A DNA stretch of 32,828 nucleotides. Source: Kangiellaceae bacterium. GTDB lineage: Bacteria > Pseudomonadota > Gammaproteobacteria > Enterobacterales > Kangiellaceae. The position numbers and the translations under genes are program-made. The notes under the pieces are model-generated. The model was not told the DNA's origin. It was given only the letters and a program-made list of their open reading frames with translations, and did no database searches. The stretch is taken from assembly GCA_026196875.1 (NCBI GenBank), contig JAPHTP010000052.1, forward strand, positions 1-32,828, in the 5' to 3' direction. Below are positions 25,574 through 32,828 of the stretch, in pieces (positions within the stretch are counted from its first letter, which is position 1; every line of letters starts with the position of its first letter).

Positions 25574-26260
25574 ATGTCCACAGTCACTCTAAAAAAGGTA
25601 TGTAAAACTTTCGGAGAGGGAGAACTTGCTGTACATGCTCTGAAAGACGTCGACCTTGAAATTAAAGCCGGCGGATTTCTGTGCCTCTCCGGCCCTTCCG
25701 GTTCCGGAAAGTCAACCTTGCTGAATATGGTTGGTGGCCTTGATCGACCCACAAGTGGTGAGATCACTGTGGCTGACAAACGCATCGACCTCATGAGCAA
25801 AAGCGAACTGGCGGAAATACGTTTGCATAACATTGGTTTTATCTTCCAGGCATATAACTTAATTCCGGTATTAACCGCACGCGAAAATGTTGAGTTTGTG
25901 ATGCAGCTTCAAGGTATCCCCACGGAGGAACGCCACCAGAAGTCTACTAACATACTCAGAGAAGTCGGACTTGAAGGGCTTGAAGATCGTAAACCGTTAG
26001 AACTTTCCGGCGGCCAGCAGCAACGTGTCGCGGTTGCGCGTGCACTGGTATCAGAACCGGCTTTGATTCTAGCCGACGAACCCACCGCAAATCTGGATTC
26101 TACCAATGCAGAAAATCTGATGAATCTATTACGCCATCTCAATGACGATCATAAGATCACTTTTTTAATTTCAACCCATGACAAACTGGTAATGAGTCAT
26201 GCGCGCCGACTGCTGAAATTACATGATGGTCAAATTATCGATGATATACAACAACGCTAG
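25574..26260 (+). CDS. ABC transporter ATPase, LolD/MacB type
   Basis: This is a 228-residue nucleotide-binding subunit. All motifs are intact: Walker [10 protein letters not shown] (40-48), Q-loop Gln 92, signature LSGGQ (144-148), Walker B LILADE with catalytic Glu 169, and switch His 202. The sequence [20 protein letters not shown] and the [20 protein letters not shown] segment are typical of the LolD/MacB/FtsE group, which drives mechanical extraction or export and not uptake. It powers the two adjacent permeases. Its last 38 bases overlap the following outer-membrane gene. Confidence 0.96.
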   Translation: MSTVTLKKVCKTFGEGELAVHALKDVDLEIKAGGFLCLSGPSGSGKSTLLNMVGGLDRPTSGEITVADKRIDLMSKSELAEIRLHNIGFIFQAYNLIPVLTARENVEFVMQLQGIPTEERHQKSTNILREVGLEGLEDRKPLELSGGQQQRVAVARALVSEPALILADEPTANLDSTNAENLMNLLRHLNDDHKITFLISTHDKLVMSHARRLLKLHDGQIIDDIQQR

Positions 26261-27569
26261 TTCGACAAGTACTCTTGCTTATCAGCTACTTTATAAGCTA
26301 TCCGGCCTGTTCCTTTGCGTGTTTGTTTCCCTTTTCGTTTCCATACCGGCGGTTCAGGCAGAGGAATGGGACATCAACAGTCATGCAAAATATTTTTTCT
26401 CTCATACCCGTTATGAAAACGACAATATTTTTTCGCAGGTTGACACTTTCGCAAATAGTGAGCCTACGGATCAAACAGCAAACATTCGACTGACCGCAAA
26501 AAAACGCTGGGGCTCAAAGTGGAACGCTGTGATACATTATGAGCTCGGCGCCTTTCACAGCGACTCAATCAATGCAGCGCGTGAATTAGGCTTATTATCC
26601 AATGCCCTGGACTACGGTCCACCCAATGATGATGCTCGCTTGTTTGACCTGACATCGGTCATTAGTGATGAAGGGAAACGCATACTTTTTCATCGACTCG
26701 ATCGGCTTTCGGTAAGGTATACCACAACTAACTTTGTGTTTCGTTTTGGCCGCCAAGCCGTCAGTTGGGGCAACGGCCTGGTGTTTCAGCCGATGGATAT
26801 CTTTAACCCGTTTGCGCCCACGGCTATTGATAAGGAATATAAAACCGGCGACGACATGCTCTATATGCAATACCTGCTCGACTCGGGCGATGACGTGCAA
26901 ACAGTTATTGTTCCAAGACGCGATATCATCAATAACAAAATTGAAGCACAGCAATCGTCATTTGCAGTAAAGTATCACACGATTTACGGTACCACAGACA
27001 TTGACCTGTTGATCTCACAACACTTCGATGACAATGTTGTCGGTATCGGATTTGCTGCTGACTGGAAAGGTTCTGTCCTACGCGGTGATTTAGTTCGAGC
27101 CTGGAATTCAAATGAGTCGGCCCTTTCCGGCGTTGTCAGTATTAACTACTCATGGATTTGGGGTGGGCATAACGTATCAGGCTTTTTGGAGTACTTCCAT
27201 AATGGTAATGGTATTGACGATGGGGATTATAGCCCGGCGGCGCTGGCTGTGAACCCAGCTTTAACAAACCGACTTGCGCGCGGAGAAATATTCACCTTGG
27301 GTCAGGATTATCTGGCTGGCGGTCTTACAGTGGAGTTAACTCCGCGCTGGTTGTTCAATCCATTATTAATTAACAATATGAACGACCATAGTTGGCTAAC
27401 ACAGTGGAACGCAACATTTGATTGGCAGCAAAACTTGACGCTCTTACTTGGCGCCAATCTCCCCTTAGGTAATAAAGGTACAGAATACGGCGGTATTCCA
27501 GGTTCGATGCCTGATGTGTACAACGGAGGGGGACGTTCGGCTTTTGTGCAGCTGGCTTATTATTTCTAA
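26223..27569 (+). CDS. Outer-membrane beta-barrel protein of the export operon
   Basis: This is a 448-residue protein with a signal peptide ending AVQA before EEWDIN. Repeating amphipathic strands with alternating aromatic residues follow, such as LSVRYTTTNFVFRFGRQAVS, SVLRGDLVRAWNSNESA and SAFVQLAYYF at the end (a C-terminal Phe, the barrel-assembly signal). It resembles DUF1302/alginate-export-type barrels in the phrase GRQAVSWGNGLVFQPMDIFN. The start could be 26223, 26226 or 26241, all inside the ATPase gene. Translational coupling to the ATPase suggests it is the outer-membrane partner of this transporter, perhaps a receiver or a pore for the lipid cargo. That role is inferred. Confidence 0.85.
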   Translation: MMVKLSMIYNNASSTSTLAYQLLYKLSGLFLCVFVSLFVSIPAVQAEEWDINSHAKYFFSHTRYENDNIFSQVDTFANSEPTDQTANIRLTAKKRWGSKWNAVIHYELGAFHSDSINAARELGLLSNALDYGPPNDDARLFDLTSVISDEGKRILFHRLDRLSVRYTTTNFVFRFGRQAVSWGNGLVFQPMDIFNPFAPTAIDKEYKTGDDMLYMQYLLDSGDDVQTVIVPRRDIINNKIEAQQSSFAVKYHTIYGTTDIDLLISQHFDDNVVGIGFAADWKGSVLRGDLVRAWNSNESALSGVVSINYSWIWGGHNVSGFLEYFHNGNGIDDGDYSPAALAVNPALTNRLARGEIFTLGQDYLAGGLTVELTPRWLFNPLLINNMNDHSWLTQWNATFDWQQNLTLLLGANLPLGNKGTEYGGIPGSMPDVYNGGGRSAFVQLAYYF

Positions 27570-27663
27570 TGATCGGAACCGTCTATTTGCGGTGAAATAA
27601 TATATGAAGGCCATGTCGGAACGGTTTAACTCAAGATAATTATCACCTCGCTCAGGTTCAGTT

Positions 27664-27939
27664 TTAACCTACCAAGCTTACTTTAGCCCCCTTTTGATAT
27701 AACTCCGAATAAAGTGAAAACCACTTTTCTTCCTCACCAAAAAAGGTAAAGTTAAAACTATCTACTGGCGATGAGAATTGACTCTCAAACCAGTCGATGA
27801 AATCGATCCCGAGATGTTCAAAACTAAGTCCTGAAAAAGTACTGGAAAACACTCCCTGGGCTTCATTGACGAAAATCTGCATCCTTGGATAGTTGTCGGA
27901 TTCCGGTAACAGATATAGATTAACTTCGTTTTTATCCAT
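27664..27939 (-). CDS. Small hypothetical protein
   Basis: This is a 91-residue acidic, aromatic-rich soluble protein (LSFEHLGIDFIDWFESQFSS, NFTFFGEEEKWFSLYSELYQ) that I do not recognise. Its composition is protein-like with regular hydrophobic spacing, and the frame is free of low complexity. No Shine-Dalgarno sequence is visible before the ATG. It converges with the outer-membrane barrel gene and is followed at a distance, on its upstream side, by the REP cluster. Confidence 0.5.
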   Translation of the reverse strand: MDKNEVNLYLLPESDNYPRMQIFVNEAQGVFSSTFSGLSFEHLGIDFIDWFESQFSSPVDSFNFTFFGEEEKWFSLYSELYQKGAKVSLVG

Positions 27940-28058
27940 TTGTTTAGTTTGTTAGTACCATGTTAGTCATGTTTTCTTCGTAGCACCCGGCATCGTTTCT
28001 CGGTTGGCAGTTATGTGCTCCTGCTCCAACAGTAGGCTCTTAAGAGAGAACTGCATTG

Positions 28059-28169
28059 GTTGCGTCGACTCAAACCACTCCTACAAAATCTCCGAATATG
28101 TAGGAGTGACTTTAATCACGATAAGACTCACAGCACCCACCATCGCTTCGCGGCTAAAGCCGCTCCTAC
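28059..28169. repeat. Composite REP-like palindrome cluster, right copy
   Basis: Three units are present: a degenerate one (28059-28084), a reversed one (28100-28125, GTAGGAGTGACTTTAATCAC) and a perfect one (28138-28169) whose stem GCGGCT-AA-AGCCGC spans 28150-28163. Order, orientation and linkers match the left cluster at 1-121. The stop codon of the large minus-strand surface protein (28166-28168) is the TAG inside the GTAGGAG of the last unit. Confidence 0.85.
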
Positions 28170-31100
28170 GGGGTTCCTGTTTTATATCGGCGATAACAAC
28201 CGATTAAACCAAGCACCAATATTCCGATACCGAATGACCCACCGCCGGCAGATGAACTTTGTTCTTCTTCAACAGTTTCATCATTGTCGTTGATGGTTAC
28301 AGTTGCGGTTGTACCTCCAGCGATTGTTGTATTAACTGCATTACGCAACTCAACACTAAACGACTCATTATTTTCATCCACACTGTCATCGACAATGCCA
28401 ATCGTCAGGGTTTGACTGGTTTCTCCATCAGCAAAATACAATGTTCCATTAGTCCCGTTAAAGTCTTCACCATTAACAGCCGCACCATCGATAAACGCAT
28501 AATCCACACTAATCTCACCATAGCTACCACTGGTTCTGAGCACCGTCACCATAAGTTCATTGAATGACTCACTAATACTAAAAGCATTACCACTGAATTG
28601 GATGTTGCCACTTGACGGCACAGGATCATTTTCTCCAATGGTAATCATAGCTTCGTTGACACTGCCCAAGCTTGCATCACCGTTTAAATTGGTTAACTGC
28701 AGAGTAAAGTTCTCTTCGCCTTCATATTCACTGTCGTCAAAAATTAAAATCGACACGGTATGGCTGATTTCTCCCTCTAAGAAGGTGAATTGGCTTTCAG
28801 CTATTCGATAATCAATACCGTAAGTCGCTGTGCCACTAACCACTGATAAATCAACAGTCACTTCACCAAAGCTGCCATGGGTTCGAGTAAGAGTGACTGC
28901 CAAGCTACCTTCTGCTTCTCCAATCGAGTAAATCGCACCGCTAAATTGGATCACACCTGCCGGTGGAACAGCATCGTCTTCTGCAATGATGACAGTTGAT
29001 AGCATTTGACTACTGAGCTCAGTGCCAGTTGAATTGACCAATTGCAAAGTAAATGTCTCATTCCCTTCATAGGTTGAATCATCAATCAAACTAACAGTAA
29101 TTGTTTTCGCGGTTTCACCATCGGTAAAGGTCAGCGTTTGATTGACACTTTGATAATCTTCACCCGCGATGGCTGAATCATTTTGTGAAACAACATCCAC
29201 ACTCACTTCGCCAAAGCTTCCACCACTTCGAACAACGGTTACTTCAAATGAATCGTCATTTTCATTTACTTGATAGCTACCATTTTCAATCTGAAGTACG
29301 CCTGATGGTGGCACTGGATCATCGTCTAAGATGGTCACAGTTGAGTTCGATGTACCTAAATTCGCATCACCGGTTAGGTTGGATAAAGCCACTCTGAACG
29401 ACTCATCGAACTCGTATAGCTCATCATTGACCAAGTTAATAGTGGCTGTTTTTTCTATTTCACCATCGGCGAAAGTGAGTGTCTGACTTAGAGCTGTATA
29501 GTCACTAGTTGCAACGGCAGTATCATCCAGGGTCGCTAAAGAAACTGAGACTTCGCTATAGCTACCACCGGTACGAACAACCTTGATAGAAACTTCGCCA
29601 TCATTTTCATCAACCAGTTCCGTATCAAATTCAAATCCGATCTCGCCGGCCGGTGGAACCGCATCATCTTCTTGAATGGTAATCCTTGCTGTCAATAGTG
29701 AACCTAATGAGGATTCACCGACACTTTGTAAATTGCTTAGATTAATTGTGAAAGATTCATCACCTTCATAAGTTGAGTCATCAACGATGTTAACCATAAT
29801 GTTTTGTTCGGTTTCACCATCAGCAAAGGTTAAAGTATCAGCGGCAAATTCGTAATCGTTAGTTGCCGTGGCGGAGCTATCAGAATCTCTACCATCTTGC
29901 ATCGCATAATCGACAGTTAACTCTTGATAATCACCATTAGTTCGAGTGACTTTTACCTCAACACTGAAACCATTTTCTGCAACCAAGTAATCGGTCAACT
30001 CAAAGTTAATATCACCGGAGTAGGGATAAGGTGAGTCATCACTATTATCCCCAATGCCATCACCATCAGAATCTTGCCATTCAGTTTCATCGAGTGGGAA
30101 TGCATCTTCATCGTCTGCAACACCGTCGTTATCATCATCGGTATCCGCATTGTTTCCAATACCATCACCATCGGTATCAACTGATTCGTTTTCATCGAGT
30201 GGAAATGCATCTTCGCTATCAGCAACGCCATCATTATCATCATCAGTGTCTGCGTTATTGCCGATACCATCGCCATCGGTATCTTCCCATTCACTTTCAT
30301 CGTAAGGGAACGCATCGTCGCTGTCTTCAACACCGTCATTATCATCATCCGGATCAGTGGAATCTCCAATACCATCACCGTCCCAATCTGTATCCAAAAT
30401 CTCAACAGATCGAGTTACTGTTGTTGCTGCATTACCGGCCGAGTCACTCACATCGTAACTTAAGAGATAGGAGCCGATGGAAGAAGTGTCTACCGATCCA
30501 CCGATCACAATATCAGCCGAAAGATCGCCATCATTGTTGTCGCTGGCACTCGCGCCCGTTTCAACATAAGGATTGCCGACAGTCATCGATAGAGAAGCAT
30601 CACCATTTAAAGTAATGACCGGCGCAGTTTGATCGGTCACAGTAATGGTTCGGGTCACCGAAATGGCCGCATTGTCTGCCGTATCCACAACATCATAAGT
30701 AAGGGTATAACTACCGACCGTATTAGTATCCACACTACCGCTTACGGTAATCGCGCCACTTAAATCACCATCCACATTATCACTCGCAGTCGCCCCATCA
30801 TCGGAATAACTTGAGCCTTGCGCAATAGTCATCGCCGCCTCGCCGGTTAAAGTAATTACCGGTGCAGTTTGGTCAGTCACAGTAATGGTTCGAACAACTT
30901 CATCAGCTTCATTATCGGCAGCATCTCTGACATTAAATGCTAATTGATAATTACCCAATTGATTGGTGTCTACCAAACCCGTCATGATGGTTTGGGCTGT
31001 GATATCCCCATCAGCGTTATCATTGGCAGTCGCACCTGGGTCAACATAATTGTCGCCGTGAGCAACAGTGATAGCCGCTTCACCATTTAAGCTAATCACC

Positions 31101-32827
31101 GGTGCAGTTTGATCATTGATAGTCACTGTAGCCTGTGCAACCCCGGTATTGCTTGATAAGTCCGTTGCACTAAAGGTGACGGTGGTGACACCTAATGGAA
31201 AGACGGTAGGCGCATTATGGGTCACCGTTAAGTCACCGTCGACCACATCATTGGCGGAAGCACTTGCCAGGAAATTGGCAATAGTGGTATCGGTATCAGG
31301 TGTGCCACCGGCATCAATTGCAGCCACGGTGATATTGGCAGGAACAGTCACGACCGGCGCATCCGTATCTTGCACTGTCACTTGACGGGTGAGTGCAGTC
31401 GCGGCATTGTCGGCACTATCACTCACTCGATAGGTAAGAATATAAATGCCAACCGCGCTGGTATCGACGCTACCGCTAATTTCAACTTGGTCACTGATAT
31501 CGCCATCGACATTGTCAGTAACGGTTGCACCTTGCTCGGTGTAACTATCACCAACCGCTAAGGTGATGGCATTGTCACCGTTTAAGCTCATGACCGGGGC
31601 GGCTTGGTCATTGATGGTGACTGTGGCTTGCGACTGACCGCTATTGCCTGAGCTATCAGTGGCACTAAATGTCACGGTGGTCACGCCGAGTGGGAAAACC
31701 GCCGGTGCATCATGGGTTGGCGCCAAAGCGCCGTCCACATCATCACTCGCGGTTGCCGCCGCTAAGAAAGTTTGAATTTTGCTATCAGTTGCCGGTGTGC
31801 CATCAGCATCTACCGCGGCCACAGTGATACTGGTTGGCGCGGTGACAATTGGTGCAAAGGCATCCTGAACACTCACCGAGCGAGTGACTTCGGCGGCCGC
31901 ATTACCGGCGGTATCAGTGACATTATAGCGTAGGGTGTAAACACCCAAATTGGTGGTATCAACACTGCCACTTTCGGCGATGCTAGCCGTTAAATTCCCA
32001 TCCACATTATCGCTTGCGGTAGCACCGGCATCGGTATAAGTTTCGCCAATATTCACTGTGACCGAAGCATCACCGATTAAACTAATAACAGGTGCAGTCT
32101 GATCGGTAACGGTAATGATTGACTGTACGTTACTGGTATTCCCTGCTGAATCAGTTGCGCTAAAAGTAACGGTGGTTGTACCCAATGGGAAAATACTTGG
32201 CGCATCATCATCGACCGTCGCAATCACTCCATCGTTTGCATCCGAAGCGGTAGCTGAGGCTAAGAATAAAGCAATATTTGAATCTGTTTTGGCTGTGCCA
32301 CCAGCATCGGCAGCTGCGACAGTCAAAGCAGTTGGCGCAGTCACCACAGGCGCGGTTTGGTCGGTAACGATCACTGTTCGAGTGACTTGCACAGCGGCAT
32401 TACCCGCCGCATCAGCAACATTATATGTGACGGTATAACTGCCGACGGTGTTAATATCTACAGGATTTACTGTGACGATAGCGCTTGATATTTCACCATC
32501 GTTATTATCATTAGCCGTCGCACCTTGATCGTTATAACTTGAACCTTGAGCCACAGTAACAGTCGCATCGCCTACTAAGGAAATCACCGGCGCTATTTGA
32601 TCGGTAACAGTGACTGTTCGAGTCACTTCCACGGCGGCATTACCCGCCGCATCGGTCACATTATAAGTCACCGTATAATTGCCGACGGTGCTGGTATCCA
32701 CCGAATTAACGGTCACGATTGAACTAGTGATATCGCCATCATTATTATCGCTGGCCGAGGCTCCAGCATCGGCATAGGTCGAGTCTTGTGCAACCGTGAC
32801 GCTGCTATCGCCAAGCAGTGAAATCAC
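28166..32827 (-). CDS. Giant calcium-binding repeat surface protein, GlyGly-CTERM (5' end beyond window)
   Basis: The C-terminal 1553 residues of a secreted protein run off the right edge. In order: residues 1 to about 810 are Ig-like repeats of two interleaved kinds, DUF5011 type (GDASVTVNIGETYTDAGATA, VTRTVTVTDQTAP) and HYR type (FPLGVTTVTFSATDSSGN). At about 811-934 are thrombospondin type 3 calcium repeats (DTDGDGIGNNADTDDDNDGV). At about 935-1520 are five Calx-beta domains (EDD-x-x-PP at joints, DDSTYEGDESF turns). A GlyGly-CTERM tail follows (SSAGGGSFGIGILVLGLIGC then YRRYK): Gly motif, helix and basic end, which is processed by rhombosortase in type II secretion systems. The likely role is an adhesin or cell-surface scaffold stabilised by calcium. 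The N-terminal functional domain, if any, is not in the window. Confidence 0.95.
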   Translation of the reverse strand: MISLLGDSSVTVAQDSTYADAGASASDNNDGDITSSIVTVNSVDTSTVGNYTVTYNVTDAAGNAAVEVTRTVTVTDQIAPVISLVGDATVTVAQGSSYNDQGATANDNNDGEISSAIVTVNPVDINTVGSYTVTYNVADAAGNAAVQVTRTVIVTDQTAPVVTAPTALTVAAADAGGTAKTDSNIALFLASATASDANDGVIATVDDDAPSIFPLGTTTVTFSATDSAGNTSNVQSIITVTDQTAPVISLIGDASVTVNIGETYTDAGATASDNVDGNLTASIAESGSVDTTNLGVYTLRYNVTDTAGNAAAEVTRSVSVQDAFAPIVTAPTSITVAAVDADGTPATDSKIQTFLAAATASDDVDGALAPTHDAPAVFPLGVTTVTFSATDSSGNSGQSQATVTINDQAAPVMSLNGDNAITLAVGDSYTEQGATVTDNVDGDISDQVEISGSVDTSAVGIYILTYRVSDSADNAATALTRQVTVQDTDAPVVTVPANITVAAIDAGGTPDTDTTIANFLASASANDVVDGDLTVTHNAPTVFPLGVTTVTFSATDLSSNTGVAQATVTINDQTAPVISLNGEAAITVAHGDNYVDPGATANDNADGDITAQTIMTGLVDTNQLGNYQLAFNVRDAADNEADEVVRTITVTDQTAPVITLTGEAAMTIAQGSSYSDDGATASDNVDGDLSGAITVSGSVDTNTVGSYTLTYDVVDTADNAAISVTRTITVTDQTAPVITLNGDASLSMTVGNPYVETGASASDNNDGDLSADIVIGGSVDTSSIGSYLLSYDVSDSAGNAATTVTRSVEILDTDWDGDGIGDSTDPDDDNDGVEDSDDAFPYDESEWEDTDGDGIGNNADTDDDNDGVADSEDAFPLDENESVDTDGDGIGNNADTDDDNDGVADDEDAFPLDETEWQDSDGDGIGDNSDDSPYPYSGDINFELTDYLVAENGFSVEVKVTRTNGDYQELTVDYAMQDGRDSDSSATATNDYEFAADTLTFADGETEQNIMVNIVDDSTYEGDESFTINLSNLQSVGESSLGSLLTARITIQEDDAVPPAGEIGFEFDTELVDENDGEVSIKVVRTGGSYSEVSVSLATLDDTAVATSDYTALSQTLTFADGEIEKTATINLVNDELYEFDESFRVALSNLTGDANLGTSNSTVTILDDDPVPPSGVLQIENGSYQVNENDDSFEVTVVRSGGSFGEVSVDVVSQNDSAIAGEDYQSVNQTLTFTDGETAKTITVSLIDDSTYEGNETFTLQLVNSTGTELSSQMLSTVIIAEDDAVPPAGVIQFSGAIYSIGEAEGSLAVTLTRTHGSFGEVTVDLSVVSGTATYGIDYRIAESQFTFLEGEISHTVSILIFDDSEYEGEENFTLQLTNLNGDASLGSVNEAMITIGENDPVPSSGNIQFSGNAFSISESFNELMVTVLRTSGSYGEISVDYAFIDGAAVNGEDFNGTNGTLYFADGETSQTLTIGIVDDSVDENNESFSVELRNAVNTTIAGGTTATVTINDNDETVEEEQSSSAGGGSFGIGILVLGLIGCYRRYKTGTP
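30040..30395. repeat. 105-base tandem repeat encoding thrombospondin type 3 units
   Basis: About three units repeat with a 105-base period (for example, matching GGTATCCGCATTG near 30140 and AGTGTCTGCGTTATTG near 30245), encoding 35-residue acidic units with DxDxDG calcium loops. The bases are well conserved between copies, so recent duplication or gene conversion is likely. Confidence 0.75.
30400..32827. repeat. About 240-base repeats encoding Ig-like domains
   Basis: Successive DUF5011-type units repeat at about 240 bases. The phrase GTTTGATCGGTCACAGTAAT near 30628 returns near 30869 and in variants at later joints. HYR-type units of similar length alternate with them. The array continues past the right edge. 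Confidence 0.75.
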
Positions 32828-32828
32828 G

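Noticed and set aside
30031-30615. 194-codon plus-strand ORF rich in His, Arg and Gln
   Set aside because: It is the antisense shadow of the repetitive calcium-binding region; composition is an artefact of GAT/GAC codons read backwards.
28166-32827. CRISPR-like periodicity in the right end
   Set aside because: The repeats are long, in frame and encode Ig-like and calcium-binding domains; there are no short identical repeats with unique spacers.

Overview
The window looks like chromosome of a moderately AT-rich, Gram-negative, probably marine gammaproteobacterium. The evidence is lipoprotein signals, outer-membrane barrels, an LpxR-type lipid A deacylase, a SelO pseudokinase, a GlyGly-CTERM surface protein (the rhombosortase/type II secretion class) and REP-like palindromes of the GTAGGAGCGGCTTTAGCCGC type. 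No genus is claimed. There are no tRNA, rRNA, CRISPR, transposase or phage genes.

Layout. A REP cluster (1-121) abuts the end of a very large minus-strand hybrid two-component sensor/regulator (119-4216). Next come a SMI1/KNR4-like protein and a four-helix membrane protein (4399-5776, minus). A plus-strand group (about 6067-9274) is built around a Ser/Thr kinase fused through one membrane helix to a periplasmic ligand-binding domain, with a small lectin-like ORF before it and a lipoprotein after it. SelO follows on the minus strand (9319-11046), then a small hypothetical gene, then a minus-strand group of lipoprotein, LpxR-like deacylase and AraC/GyrI regulator (11774-14503). Glutaminase, a LysR regulator divergent from a pirin-isochorismatase pair, and a NYN/OST-HTH protein fill 14929-19202.

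From 19500 there is the remnant of one MarR gene followed by an intact MarR gene with a near-textbook autoregulatory operator/promoter. This MarR heads a redox cassette: an antibiotic-biosynthesis-monooxygenase-like protein and a membrane protein carrying two CDGSH centres around a Fer4_19 centre. After a gene-poor stretch with a TPR relic, five tightly packed genes (22333-27569) encode a LolA-like periplasmic carrier, two FtsX/MacB-type permeases, an ABC ATPase and an outer-membrane barrel. Together they look like a complete inner-to-outer membrane export route. The right end holds a small hypothetical gene, a second copy of the composite REP cluster, and the C-terminal 1553 residues of a giant secreted protein. 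That protein has Ig-like/HYR repeats, thrombospondin type 3 calcium repeats, five Calx-beta domains and a GlyGly-CTERM tail, and it runs off the right edge.

The most unusual items are the kinase-binding-protein receptor fusion, the LolA/FtsX/ABC/barrel operon, the triple iron-sulfur membrane fusion and the two matching REP clusters placed exactly at the 3' ends of the two largest genes. All functional statements come from sequence motifs read by eye; no database search was run.
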